Source of the DNA: JAZKFT01 sp040386335
GTDB lineage: Bacteria; Bacteroidota; Bacteroidia; Chitinophagales; Chitinophagaceae
Assembly (NCBI GenBank): GCA_040386335.1
Contig: JAZKFT010000025.1
Span: 1 to 64,000 of the forward strand
Reading direction: 5' to 3'
DNA length: 64,000 nt
A program made the position numbers and the translations under genes. Positions 17,553-26,571 of the stretch are shown here, piece by piece. Below the pieces are notes generated by a model. The model was not told where the DNA came from and ran no database searches. It was given only the letters and a program-made list of their open reading frames with translations. Each line of letters starts with the position of its first letter. Within the stretch, counting starts at the first letter, position 1.

Positions 17553-19439
17553 ATGAAACTCCTCTTACAATATCTTAAACCTTATAAATGGCTGGTGGCT
17601 TTAGCGCTTTTGCTGGCGGCTATCAACCAGAGCTTTTCCTTAATGGATCCCTTCTTTTTTGGAAAAATGTATGACAAGTACGCTTTTCATGCCCATGAAA
17701 AAGGGACTTACAAGGACGCAGAAAAACTAACCCCTGCGGATAAAGTTGCTGTCGCGGATGTGGGTAAAACCAAAGGAAAGGTATGGGTAACAGATCCTGT
17801 GGACCCGGTGAGAAGCCAACCTGAATTTTTATGGGGTATCCTGGGATTTATAGGTATTTTGATGGGAGTAGCCATGATCTCAAGGATAGCTAAGGCGTTC
17901 CAGGACTATTTTGTGAATGTGATCGTTCAGAAGTTTGGGGCAAAGTTGTTTACAGATGGATTAAAACACTCTTTAAAACTTCCCTACAGCGATTTTGAGG
18001 ACCAGCGAAGCGGGGAAACACTCAGCATTTTAACCAAAGTACGAACCGATACCGAGCGTTTTATCGTGTCTTTTGTGAACATTTTGTTTGGCCTGCTGGT
18101 GGGCGTTGTGTTTGTGTCCATTTATTCGTTTTCACTGCATTGGTCTATTATGCCTGTCTATTTTTTAGGTATCGTTTTTTTGAGTTTACTCACAGGCTTT
18201 TTGAGTAAAAGAATAAAATCCATCCAGAAAAATATCGTAAAGGAAACCACTTCCCTCGCCGGTACCACAACCGAAAGCCTCAGAAATATTGAATTGGTAA
18301 AAAGCCTTGGATTGACCGAACAGGAAATAAAACGCCTCAATAACAACACCTACAAAATATTGGGCCTGGAGCTCCGCAAGGTGAAAAGCATCCGTACCCT
18401 CAGTTTTATACAGGGCACATTTGTAAACGCCCTTCGGCAGGTAATTATGTTTATGTTGTTTTGGCTGGTGTTCAAAAATGAAATCACTCCCGGCCAGGTG
18501 CTAACCCTCACTTTTTATTCCTTCTTTATTTTTGGTCCGCTGCAGGAAATCGGTAACATTATCATCACCTACCGTGAAGCCGAAGCCTCGCTCAACAATT
18601 TTCACAACCTGATGGAAAAGAAACCGGAACCCAAACCGGATATGCCCAAGAATCTTACCGAGGTGGAAGAACTTGAATACAAAAATGTTTCGTTTAAGCA
18701 CCAGACCGCCAGTACTTATGCTTTGCAGAATATCAGCTTCGATGCCAAAAGCGGCGAAACCCTGGCTTTCGTGGGGCCGTCCGGTTCTGGTAAAAGCACA
18801 CTGGTAAAATTACTTGTAGGCCTTTACCGTCCCGAAAGCGGATCGATAGAATACAATGGCGTGGATGGAAAGGATATTGACTTTGACCAGCTCCGCAGCC
18901 AGATCGGTTTTGTAACACAGGACACCCAGCTTTTTGCAGGCACCATTAAAGAAAATCTTTTATTTGTAAACCCGCAGGCTACAGATGAGGAAATGCTCGA
19001 AGCCCTTCGCAAATCAGCCAGTCATGGCCTTTTAGGCAAAGCCGATAATGGCATCAACACGTTGATCGGTGAAGGCGGTATTAAAATTTCCGGCGGTGAA
19101 AAACAACGTTTGTCGATTGCCCGTGCCCTGCTTCGCAAACCAAGACTATTGATTTTTGATGAAGCTACATCATCACTGGATTCCATTACGGAAGAAGAGA
19201 TCACCAATACCATTAAACAGGTAAGCCAGTTGGGCGAACAGATCACCGTATTGATTGCCCACCGCCTCAGTACCATTATGCACGCCGATAGAATTTATGT
19301 ACTTGAGCGCGGTGAAGTGGTAGAAACCGGCAGCCACGAGCAGCTGTTGAACGAAAAAGGCCTGTATTACGCCATGTGGCGTCAGCAGATTGGCGAACGC
19401 AAAAAAATGGATGACGTTGCAAAACCGGTGATGAACTAA
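17553..19439 (+). CDS. ABC exporter half-transporter (fused permease and ATPase)
   Basis: 628 residues. N-terminal membrane domain (~1-345) with about six helices; an unusually long soluble stretch (~40-88, rich in Lys/Asp) separates the first two. The ATPase domain has Walker A GPSGSGKSTLVKLL (~409-417), signature ISGGEKQRLSIARALL, Walker B LLIFDEATSSLDS and the switch His in LIAHRLSTI. Heterodimer partner not seen, so probably a homodimer. Family members export lipids, peptides or drugs; the substrate cannot be told. Monocistronic; repeats begin within 4 bp of its stop codon. Confidence 0.93.
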   Translation: MKLLLQYLKPYKWLVALALLLAAINQSFSLMDPFFFGKMYDKYAFHAHEKGTYKDAEKLTPADKVAVADVGKTKGKVWVTDPVDPVRSQPEFLWGILGFIGILMGVAMISRIAKAFQDYFVNVIVQKFGAKLFTDGLKHSLKLPYSDFEDQRSGETLSILTKVRTDTERFIVSFVNILFGLLVGVVFVSIYSFSLHWSIMPVYFLGIVFLSLLTGFLSKRIKSIQKNIVKETTSLAGTTTESLRNIELVKSLGLTEQEIKRLNNNTYKILGLELRKVKSIRTLSFIQGTFVNALRQVIMFMLFWLVFKNEITPGQVLTLTFYSFFIFGPLQEIGNIIITYREAEASLNNFHNLMEKKPEPKPDMPKNLTEVEELEYKNVSFKHQTASTYALQNISFDAKSGETLAFVGPSGSGKSTLVKLLVGLYRPESGSIEYNGVDGKDIDFDQLRSQIGFVTQDTQLFAGTIKENLLFVNPQATDEEMLEALRKSASHGLLGKADNGINTLIGEGGIKISGGEKQRLSIARALLRKPRLLIFDEATSSLDSITEEEITNTIKQVSQLGEQITVLIAHRLSTIMHADRIYVLERGEVVETGSHEQLLNEKGLYYAMWRQQIGERKKMDDVAKPVMN

Positions 19440-19463
19440 GTGTAAGTTAGATGGAAGTTAGAT

Positions 19464-19525
19464 GCAGCTACGCTGCTGTACGAGGCGTTCCGCCTCGTAC
19501 AATGTATTATGTCGGCTGTGCCGAC
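19464..19525. repeat. REP-like hairpin array, left of RAYT
   Basis: Three perfect hairpins, each with a 3-nt loop: GCAGC-TAC-GCTGC (19464-19476), TGTACGAGGCG-TTC-CGCCTCGTACA (19477-19501) and GTCGGC-TGT-GCCGAC (19511-19525). The central 11-bp stem recurs on the other side of the transposase gene. Confidence 0.88.
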
Positions 19526-19533
19526 ACCCCTGG

Positions 19534-20091
19534 CTAAAACAACATGTCAATTTCAATCAGCCCTTTCTTCCCTTCATAAATACCAGCACTCGAATAAAGA
19601 TAATCCACCGCATCAGCTACAATCCCCGCCCGTACAGGGTTTTGATGGATGTAATTGAATTTACTCAACAAAAAATCCGAAGTGTAAATAGCTTCCGGGT
19701 GATTATCCCCTGACCATACCTTAAAATTTTCGTTGGCATTTGTTTTATTGGCAAAAAACCGAAACATATATTCCAGCCATTCCCTTCTACTCTCGGGTTC
19801 GGTCTTCATACTTTCAAAAATGGCCTTGCTGGTAAAGGTTTTAAAGTCCCGAATGATGTCGCTCAGGTTGCCACGGGGTGCCGTCCATATAACGTGAATA
19901 TGGTTCGTCATGATAACAAATGCACCGATTTGCAGGCCTTTGTTTTTACGGCAAAACGCAAAGCTTTGTAAGATGATATCACGGTATCGCTGACGGCTGA
20001 AAACATCGATCCAGCCAACGATAGTAAAGGTCAGAAAGTGGGTTGCAGACTGATCGCGAATTTTGTAACCGCCAGCAAATTCGTAGCTCAT
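19534..20091 (-). CDS. REP-associated tyrosine transposase (RAYT, Y1/HUH family)
   Basis: 185 residues, usual for the family. HUH motif HIH at 64-66 in MTNHIHVIW; probable catalytic Tyr147 in FNYIHQNPVRAGIV, the signature of RAYTs within the IS200/IS605-like Y1 transposases. Cuts single-stranded DNA at palindromic repeats and becomes covalently bound to it. It is bracketed by GTACGAGGC hairpins that are its likely substrates. The reading frame is intact, so it may still be active. Inserted between the ABC exporter and the sulfur cluster. Confidence 0.93.
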   Translation of the reverse strand: MSYEFAGGYKIRDQSATHFLTFTIVGWIDVFSRQRYRDIILQSFAFCRKNKGLQIGAFVIMTNHIHVIWTAPRGNLSDIIRDFKTFTSKAIFESMKTEPESRREWLEYMFRFFANKTNANENFKVWSGDNHPEAIYTSDFLLSKFNYIHQNPVRAGIVADAVDYLYSSAGIYEGKKGLIEIDMLF

Positions 20092-20160
20092 GATGAGGAA
20101 TATTGGTTTTTTAAATGTAGGAATTGTTTATTGGTAAAAAGAAATGGATCTGGTACAGTT

Positions 20161-20236
20161 TGTTGCCAGAGGCAACAGAATATATTGTACGAGGCAAAAT
20201 GCCTCGTACAGCCTGCAAATGCCTCGTACAGCCTGC
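20161..20236. repeat. REP-like hairpin array, right of RAYT
   Basis: A TGTTGCC-AGA-GGCAACA hairpin (20161-20177) is followed by TGTACGAGGCA-AAA-TGCCTCGTACA (20186-20210), the same 11-bp stem and triloop as on the left side. The right arm plus GCCTGC (17 bp, TGCCTCGTACAGCCTGC) is repeated once more in direct orientation at 20220-20236. Confidence 0.88.
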
Positions 20237-20301
20237 GAAAAGTACCACACAACCCCACCATAGTACCAATCGCCCTGCAATAAGTTGACAATATTTGCAG
20301 C

Positions 20302-21093
20302 ATGATATTGATAGCCGGTTATTTAGGAGCAGTACTCATGGGGTTAAGCCTCGGGCTTATTGGCGGTGGCGGCTCTATACTTACCGTACCGATCCTGGTT
20401 TTTTTATTTGGCTACAATCCGGCCATGGCCACTACCTACTCACTGTTTGTGGTAGGCAGCACCAGTTCTGTCGGGGCTATCAGCCATTTGCAACTGGGCA
20501 ATATTAATAAACGTGCGGTGCTGTTATTTGGCTTGCCATCGGTGATCAGTGTTTTTATCACCCGCAAATGGCTGGTGCCCCTAATACCCGATCATTTGTT
20601 TAGCATCGGAAGCTTCGAAATAACACATGCAATAGCGCAGCTGGTCATATTTGGTGTCTTAATGCTGTTTGCCGCGATTACCATTATCAAAGACAAAAAA
20701 AAGGCTGAATGTGTAGAATGCACTGCCAGGTACCAACCAGTAATAATCAAGGGCTTGTTCATCGGTGTCATTACTGGTCTGCTGGGTGCTGGTGGCGGTT
20801 TTTTGATCATTCCCGCCCTTGTATTATTGTTGGGTTTGGATATGAAAAAGGCAGTTGGAACATCACTGATGATCATTACGATGAACTCCCTGATCGGATT
20901 TGCAGGTAGTCTGTCCATCGAAAACCCCGACTGGAAATTTCTCATCAGTTTTAGCCTGGTAGCCATTGCAGGGATTCTTTTCGGTTCCTTTCTTTCAAAG
21001 AAAATAAGCAGTGAAAAACTCAAGCCGGTATTTGGCTGGTTTGTATTGCTGATGGGTAGTTATATTATTATTAAAGAACTTTTTATTCGTTAA
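20302..21093 (+). CDS. TauE/SafE-family sulfur-anion transporter
   Basis: 263 residues, about eight hydrophobic helices. Two homologous halves start with the family's glycine-rich turn: GLSLGLIGGGGSILTVPILV (~15-34) and TGLLGAGGGFLIIPALVLLLG (~160-180). Family members export sulfite, sulfoacetate or related anions across the inner membrane. First gene of the plus-strand sulfur cluster, 5 bp before the DUF2892-like gene. A near-consensus box (AATATTTG) lies a few bases before the ATG. Confidence 0.9.
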   Translation: MILIAGYLGAVLMGLSLGLIGGGGSILTVPILVFLFGYNPAMATTYSLFVVGSTSSVGAISHLQLGNINKRAVLLFGLPSVISVFITRKWLVPLIPDHLFSIGSFEITHAIAQLVIFGVLMLFAAITIIKDKKKAECVECTARYQPVIIKGLFIGVITGLLGAGGGFLIIPALVLLLGLDMKKAVGTSLMIITMNSLIGFAGSLSIENPDWKFLISFSLVAIAGILFGSFLSKKISSEKLKPVFGWFVLLMGSYIIIKELFIR

Positions 21094-21098
21094 AAATC

Positions 21099-21287
21099 AT
21101 GACCAAAGTGATCAGTTATTTTCAGCGTTGGAGTGCCGTGCGATGGGTGCGGCTGGGATTTGGTGCCTTGTTTGTAGTGCCTGGTATTGTGCAACAGGAG
21201 TTGGCATTGGTTGTCATTGGCAGCGTATTTGTACTGCAGGCTATTTTAAACAAAGGTTGCAGTGGCGACAGTTGCCCGTTAGGTTAG
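21099..21287 (+). CDS. Small DUF2892-like inner-membrane protein
   Basis: 62 residues: an amphipathic start (VISYFQRWSAVRWVRLGFG), two membrane helices (~18-32 and ~34-49) and a Cys-containing tail (NKGCSGDSCPLG). Such small proteins often accompany rhodaneses and sulfur transporters. 5-bp spacing from the transporter supports co-translation. The Cys pair could carry sulfane sulfur, but this is inference. Confidence 0.8.
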   Translation: MTKVISYFQRWSAVRWVRLGFGALFVVPGIVQQELALVVIGSVFVLQAILNKGCSGDSCPLG

Positions 21288-21326
21288 CCATTGGCCAAAA
21301 AAAATATTCACAAAAAAATTATTAAG

Positions 21327-21617
21327 ATGACATTTTCTGAACTGATACAAAGCGACAAACCGGTACTGGTAGACTTTTTTGCAACCTGGTGTGGGCCTTG
21401 CAAAATGATGCCGCCGATACTGGAACAGGTTAAAAAGCAGGTTGGCGATAGCGCCACGATTGTAAAGATCGATGTAGACAAAAATACTGCCGCAGCACAG
21501 GCATACAATGTGCAAGGCGTACCTACTTTGATCATTTTTAAAGCGGGCAAAATACAGTGGCGCCAAAGCGGTGTAGTACAAGCGGCCGAACTGGTGCGTC
21601 AATTGAAAAATCAATAA
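21327..21617 (+). CDS. Thioredoxin
   Basis: 96 residues from the ATG at 21327. Active site FFATWCGPCKMMPP, KIDVDKN and cis-Pro loop VQGVPTLIIFKAG are classical. An upstream TTG in frame (21291) would add 12 lysine-rich residues with no homology; the ATG start gives a standard thioredoxin, so I prefer it. Cytosolic disulfide reductant. In this cluster it probably reduces persulfides or glutathione/bacillithiol-like disulfides made by the adjacent CstB-like enzyme. Confidence 0.93.
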   Translation: MTFSELIQSDKPVLVDFFATWCGPCKMMPPILEQVKKQVGDSATIVKIDVDKNTAAAQAYNVQGVPTLIIFKAGKIQWRQSGVVQAAELVRQLKNQ

Positions 21618-21673
21618 ACGAATGTTGAAAGCACACCGGCCATGCAAAAACCGGGAACCCTAAAAAAACTCTT

Positions 21674-23119
21674 ATGCAAGTAGAACAAATCTACACGGGC
21701 TGCCTGGCGCAGGGTGCCTATTATATCGAATCAAACGGTGAAGCGGCCATCATAGATCCGTTGCGGGAAACAGATGCTTACCAGGAACGGGCTGCCCGCG
21801 ATGGTGCCGTTATCAAATACGTATTTGAGACACATTTCCATGCAGACTTTGTAAGTGGCCATATTGACCTTTCGAAAAAAACCGGGGCTACTATTGTATA
21901 TGGACCTACTGCTCAATGCGGTTTCGATTGTCACACAGCTACCGATGGCGAAGTGTTCAGGGTGGGAAATGTTTCCATCAAACTCTTGCACACGCCCGGC
22001 CATACCATGGAGTCGTCCTGCTATTTATTAAAAGATAAGAGCGGTAAGGATCATGCCATCTTTACCGGCGACACCCTCTTTCTCGGTGATGTGGGTCGCC
22101 CCGACCTGGCGCAAAAGGCCGGCAACGTGACCAGCGAAGACCTGGCTGGATTACTCTACGATTCCCTGCACACCAAAATAATGCCCCTGGCAGACGATGT
22201 GATCGTATATCCGGGTCACGGTGCGGGTAGTGCCTGCGGCAAAAACATGATGAAAGAAACGGTAGATATACTGGGTCATCAAAAGCAATTTAATTATGCT
22301 TTATTGGCGAAAGACAAGGCCGATTTTGTAGTTAAAGTATTGGACGGATTAACGGCTCCACCTTCCTATTTCCCACAGAATGTGATCATGAACAAGCAAG
22401 GTTACAAGAGTTTTGAAAATGTGCTGCAGGATGGCATGCGGCCCCTATTGCCGGATGCGTTCGAAAAGCTGGCTGAAGACGCGGAAGTTATTGTGTTGGA
22501 TACCCGTGTTGCAAAAAAATTTGCGAAGGGCTATATTCCAGGCTCCATTAATATAGGGCTCGATGGACAGTTTGCACCTTGGGTAGGGGCACTAATTACC
22601 AATACCATGCACCCTATTCTGCTGGTTACAGAAAAAGGTATGGAAGAAGAAACAGTAACCCGCCTGGCCCGTGTAGGCTACGATAATTGTCTTGGCCACC
22701 TGGATGGCGGCTTTGAAGCCTGGAAAAATGCCGGGAAGGAAACTGATGCAGTACAAACCATTTCAGCTCAGGCATTTGCGGCGATCCTGGAACCTGGAGA
22801 AACGGTAGTGATAGATGTGCGCCGCGAACCGGAATACATGGCGGAGCACGTAGCCGATTCATACAATAAACCGCTGGACGACATCAACCGCTGGATCAAT
22901 ACTGTGAATCCGAAAGAGCATTTTTACCTTCATTGCGCAGGTGGTTACAGAAGCATGATTGCAGCATCCATTTTGCAGTCCAGGGGCTTTCGCAATTTTA
23001 CTGAAGTAGAAGGTGGCTTCACCGCCATTGCCCAAACTGCCGCTCCAAAAACCAATTTTGTTTGCCAGAGTAAACTATTATACTCCCTACCGAATAAAAC
23101 AGTGCACGATGTAGCCTGA
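21674..23119 (+). CDS. CstB-like persulfide dioxygenase / sulfurtransferase (MBL + two rhodanese domains)
   Basis: 481 residues. N-terminal metallo-beta-lactamase fold (~1-250) with ETHFHADFVSGH (His54, His56, Asp58), HTPGHTMESS and FTGDTLFLGDVGRPDL, the ETHE1-type iron site. A first rhodanese-like domain (~265-355) lacks the catalytic Cys (LVTEKGMEEE at the loop). A second rhodanese (~370-460) has active Cys421 in HCAGGYRS. This MBL / pseudo-rhodanese / rhodanese order is that of CstB, which oxidises persulfides to sulfite and makes thiosulfate. Cytosolic. Together with TauE (anion export), thioredoxin and YeeE this indicates sulfide or persulfide detoxification. Confidence 0.9.
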   Translation: MQVEQIYTGCLAQGAYYIESNGEAAIIDPLRETDAYQERAARDGAVIKYVFETHFHADFVSGHIDLSKKTGATIVYGPTAQCGFDCHTATDGEVFRVGNVSIKLLHTPGHTMESSCYLLKDKSGKDHAIFTGDTLFLGDVGRPDLAQKAGNVTSEDLAGLLYDSLHTKIMPLADDVIVYPGHGAGSACGKNMMKETVDILGHQKQFNYALLAKDKADFVVKVLDGLTAPPSYFPQNVIMNKQGYKSFENVLQDGMRPLLPDAFEKLAEDAEVIVLDTRVAKKFAKGYIPGSINIGLDGQFAPWVGALITNTMHPILLVTEKGMEEETVTRLARVGYDNCLGHLDGGFEAWKNAGKETDAVQTISAQAFAAILEPGETVVIDVRREPEYMAEHVADSYNKPLDDINRWINTVNPKEHFYLHCAGGYRSMIAASILQSRGFRNFTEVEGGFTAIAQTAAPKTNFVCQSKLLYSLPNKTVHDVA

Positions 23120-23342
23120 AAAGTCCCCGTTTAAAAATGTTGTAAGGAACAGGTGCAGTTATGCCTTGAAAAAATAAATGACCCATCAGGCTTAACAGTG
23201 TTTGACCAATTTCATTTTTGTGGTGTAAGCATTAATGTTTTATTAATTGTGAGGCGGTTCAGGAATGGATACGTTTAATAACCGAATTGTGCCGGATGCA
23301 TGCCTTATATGCCCATGCATTCCTAAAATGGAAAAATAAAAA

Positions 23343-23981
23343 ATGAACGATACAGCGACCCAAAACCATTGGGAAAATATTTACGCTACCACACAGCCCG
23401 CTGAAGTTAGCTGGACACAAACAGTACCCAAAACATCCATGGATTTTATCCACTCATTTGGCGTGGATAAGCAGGCCGCTATTATCGATATTGGTGGTGG
23501 AGACAGCAAGCTTGCAGATTATTTACTCCGGGAAGGTTTTAAAAATATCACTGTCCTGGACATATCCGCAAATGCTTTGAAAAGAGCAAAAAAAAGGCTG
23601 GGTAAAAATGCAAATAAAATAACATGGATTGTGACGGACATCAATGAGTTTGATCCAGGCCGCCACTACGATGTATGGCATGACAGGGCTACATTTCATT
23701 TTCTTACTACCGAAAGCCAGGTAAGCCATTACCTGGCTGTAGCTACCAAAGCGCTTACCAGTAACGGCTTTATCACCATTGGCACTTTCTCAGAAAACGG
23801 ACCTGAAAAATGCAGCGGGCTCCCGGTAAAACAATACAGCGAAACTTCGCTTGGCAATCAGCTGACAGCGCATTTTATGAAGATAAAATGTATCACAGAA
23901 GATCATATAACGCCGTTCAAAACAAGACAGCATTTCCTGTTTTGTTCGTTTAAGAAAAAAAATTCTTTTGAGGGCCATTAA
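23343..23981 (+). CDS. Class I SAM-dependent methyltransferase
   Basis: 212 residues. Motif I is IIDIGGGDSKLADYLL (~47-62), followed by ITVLDISANALKRAKKRLG and WIVTDINEFDPGRHYDVWHDRATFHFL, the standard Rossmann order. Resembles the TPMT/TehB-like methyltransferases sometimes linked to thiol, selenite or tellurite methylation; the substrate is not determinable. An imperfect palindrome (GGATGCATG ... CATGCATTCC, 23293-23322) lies just before the gene and could be an operator. Set within the sulfur cluster, 223 bp after the CstB-like gene. Confidence 0.88.
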   Translation: MNDTATQNHWENIYATTQPAEVSWTQTVPKTSMDFIHSFGVDKQAAIIDIGGGDSKLADYLLREGFKNITVLDISANALKRAKKRLGKNANKITWIVTDINEFDPGRHYDVWHDRATFHFLTTESQVSHYLAVATKALTSNGFITIGTFSENGPEKCSGLPVKQYSETSLGNQLTAHFMKIKCITEDHITPFKTRQHFLFCSFKKKNSFEGH

Positions 23982-24035
23982 AAAACAACTGCAACGCAAT
24001 TTTCAAACACATTTCATTACTCTAAATAATCATAA

Positions 24036-24599
24036 ATGCCTTACTGGATTACGGCACCATGGCCATGGTATGTGGCCGGCGTGCTGATTGGTTTAACCGT
24101 TCCGGCCTTGTTACTGATCGGCAATAGATCTTTTGGTATATCGTCGTCGCTGCGGCATGTGTGTGCAGCTTGCCTTCCTGCCAATATTTCATTTTTTAGA
24201 TATGATTGGAAGAAGGAAAAATGGAACCTCTTTTTTGTAACAGGTATCTTATTGGGAGGCGTTTTGGCCGTAAGCTTTTTAGGCAGCAATTTGCCAATAA
24301 AAATAGCGCCGGCAACACTGGCAGATCTGGGAAATATGGGGGTAAAAGACTTTAACCACCTGATGCCTGCTGATGTGTTTAGCTGGAGTACCTTGTTTTC
24401 TGTAAAGGGTTTTATGTTTATGGTTATGGGCGGCTTCCTCGTTGGATTTGGCACCCGGTATGCCGGAGGCTGCACCAGCGGACACGCTATAATGGGCCTT
24501 AGTAATTTACAATGGCCATCGCTGGTGGCAACCATTTGTTTTATGATCGGTGGGTTTGCATCCGCCTGGTTTATTGTTCCACTATTACTAAAATTATAA
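24036..24599 (+). CDS. YeeE/YedE-family sulfur transporter, first half
   Basis: 187 residues with about four to five membrane helices and the conserved Cys motif RYAGGCTSGHAIMGLSNLQ (~146-164). YeeE proteins take up thiosulfate by passing it along conserved Cys residues. In Bacteroidota the transporter is often split into two adjacent genes, as here; the partner begins 5 bp after this stop codon. Confidence 0.9.
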   Translation: MPYWITAPWPWYVAGVLIGLTVPALLLIGNRSFGISSSLRHVCAACLPANISFFRYDWKKEKWNLFFVTGILLGGVLAVSFLGSNLPIKIAPATLADLGNMGVKDFNHLMPADVFSWSTLFSVKGFMFMVMGGFLVGFGTRYAGGCTSGHAIMGLSNLQWPSLVATICFMIGGFASAWFIVPLLLKL

Positions 24600-24604
24600 T
24601 CAGG

Positions 24605-25108
24605 ATGACCGGTTTTGAATCAATCACACCAGTAAGAGAAAATTCGGTGCCAACAGCATGTGAGACTTCTATCCCACAACCGCCCTCCGAACGGAATTTT
24701 TCGCTCATCAAATACCTGCTATTGGGACTAACTTTTGGCATCGTATTCGTAAAGGCAGAAATTATCAGTTGGTTCCGCATACAGGAAATGTTCAGGTTGC
24801 AATCTTTTCACATGTATGGTGTTATCGGCACTGCTGTAATAACGGGCATACTGTCTGTCTTTATCATTAAAAAATTTAAGATAAAAACCATGGCAGGTGA
24901 GGCCATAAAAATTGCACCCAAAAAATTTAATAAAGGCCAGATCTACGGCGGATTGATTTTTGGCGTTGGCTGGGCGATTACAGGCGCCTGTCCTGGTCCG
25001 TTGTTTGCTCAAATTGGGAGTGGCTTTACGGTAACCATTATCACACTTTTAAGCGCATTGGCCGGTACCTGGGTGTACGGATACTTGCAGCCTAAATTGC
25101 CGCATTAA
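24605..25108 (+). CDS. YeeE/YedE-family sulfur transporter, second half
   Basis: 167 residues from the ATG at 24605. An upstream in-frame ATG at 24512 lies inside the previous gene and adds no conserved sequence. Contains about four helices and the second conserved Cys motif FGVGWAITGACPGPLFAQIG. Partner of the preceding gene for thiosulfate or sulfide-derived anion import. Confidence 0.9.
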   Translation: MTGFESITPVRENSVPTACETSIPQPPSERNFSLIKYLLLGLTFGIVFVKAEIISWFRIQEMFRLQSFHMYGVIGTAVITGILSVFIIKKFKIKTMAGEAIKIAPKKFNKGQIYGGLIFGVGWAITGACPGPLFAQIGSGFTVTIITLLSALAGTWVYGYLQPKLPH

Positions 25109-25224
25109 CACCTATCTTGTGTTACGGGCAAGGTTGATGATTTAAATTTTTTCCGATTTTAATTTATATTGGCCTCCTTCACCTTGTCGCTTGAATCCTG
25201 AGCCTTTGAAATCTTTAACTGCCC

Positions 25225-26109
25225 ATGTCAGCCCCACTTAAAATACCCACTTATAGTATTTGCAACCTCATGGGTGCCAATAACTGCATAGCGGAAATAT
25301 TGGTTCGCAGGTTAAGTGATCATCTAAACAAGCTTAATCATTTTCATACGCCGCACCGGCATTCTTTTTTCCAGTTGCTCATCTTTACCAGCGGCAGCGG
25401 CAGCCATACTGTTGATTTCGACGTTTTTGAGATAAAGCCCGGCCAGGTATACTTTTTGGCACCCGGGCAGGTACATAGCTGGCAACTGGATGCGGGTACA
25501 GATGGTTTTATTATCAACTTTAATGAGACCTTTTTTACCGCCGTTTGCTACAATCCGCACTTTCTGAACGAGTTTCCTTTTTTCAATGCCATCAGCGGCA
25601 AGAGCATGATGCAGCTGCAACCCGGGCAGCAAGCTCCCATTATAGCGCTTACCGAAAAGCTGCTGGAAGAATTTTCCGGGGATGAAGATTTTAAAAATGA
25701 TTTGTTACGGGCTTACCTGCTGCAGTTACTTATTCAATTTGCACGTAACTGCCGCCCGGAAGGACTATCACCTGCCAATAGGCAGCATTACCTCCTGCTG
25801 CGCAATTTTGAAAAGCTGGTGGAGCAACATTATAGCCAAAAAAAGCTGCCGAAAGAATATGCCGAAATGCTCTTTGTTACACCCAGCCATCTGAACGCCA
25901 TGTGTAATGCCACTACAGGCAGAAGCGCCGGTGAAATGATACGGGACCGTGTGCTGCTGGAAGCCAAACGTTTACTGGTAAACAGCCAGCTTCACATAGC
26001 CGAAATAGCCTACCAGCTTAACTTTGAGGACAATGCCTATTTTAGCCGTTTCTTTAAAAAATACACATCAGTAACTCCGGAAGCATTCAGAAAAACACAT
26101 AAAGTATAA
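25225..26109 (+). CDS. AraC-family transcription regulator
   Basis: 294 residues. N-terminal cupin-like sensor (~30-110: FHTPHRHSFFQLLIFTSGSG, KPGQVYFLAPGQVHSW). C-terminal AraC domain (~195-290) with two helix-turn-helix motifs: AEMLFVTPSHLNAMCNATTG and IAEIAYQLNFEDNAYFSRFFKKYTSVTPEAFRK. Last gene of the plus-strand sulfur cluster, 116 bp behind the YeeE pair, so it may regulate it. Effector unknown. Confidence 0.92.
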   Translation: MSAPLKIPTYSICNLMGANNCIAEILVRRLSDHLNKLNHFHTPHRHSFFQLLIFTSGSGSHTVDFDVFEIKPGQVYFLAPGQVHSWQLDAGTDGFIINFNETFFTAVCYNPHFLNEFPFFNAISGKSMMQLQPGQQAPIIALTEKLLEEFSGDEDFKNDLLRAYLLQLLIQFARNCRPEGLSPANRQHYLLLRNFEKLVEQHYSQKKLPKEYAEMLFVTPSHLNAMCNATTGRSAGEMIRDRVLLEAKRLLVNSQLHIAEIAYQLNFEDNAYFSRFFKKYTSVTPEAFRKTHKV

Positions 26110-26571
26110 TTTGACCATTCCTCCTTTAACGCTCACTTTATTGAAAAATTAAGGGATTTTCTTTTGTAACAACCTCTCATTCAATGCCGCTGATGGCCTT
26201 ACGGCAAACCGATGAATGGCAATTCTATGCGCGCCGGTTAGCATAATGGCAGCCGGAACCTTAAAAACTATTCCCTTCAATGCTTGCAGGATTCAAACAG
26301 TAGTGCTATTTTACCATACTTCCACCTGTTTAAACCCTAAACAATCCTACGATGTCCCCACATGTATCAAAAAATTGCCTGCCCTGTTTACCACAATTCC
26401 TTCCCGGTTTTTATTGCTTTCTGAGAGATTATCATACCAGCCGGTTGACCTTGTTTTACCCCGGCCCTTAGTTTAGCCAGGCATGTTTGCAAATGCCTGT
26501 TTCCATAAGTGTCATTGACCCGGTGATCCACGATACACGCCCTCCCCTATTAACGACTAAAACAATTTGCC
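26110..26571. other. 462-bp intergenic region before the giant gene
   Basis: No supported gene. An 86-codon plus-strand ORF (26216-26476) has no recognisable features and I leave it out. The region contains one clear hairpin, CAGGCAT / ATGCCTG (26478-26499), 73 bp before the giant ORF. No TAnnTTTG box was found close to that ORF. Confidence 0.5.

Noticed and set aside
26216..26476. 86-codon ORF before the giant gene
   Set aside because: No domain, signal or spacing evidence; amino-acid composition looks random.
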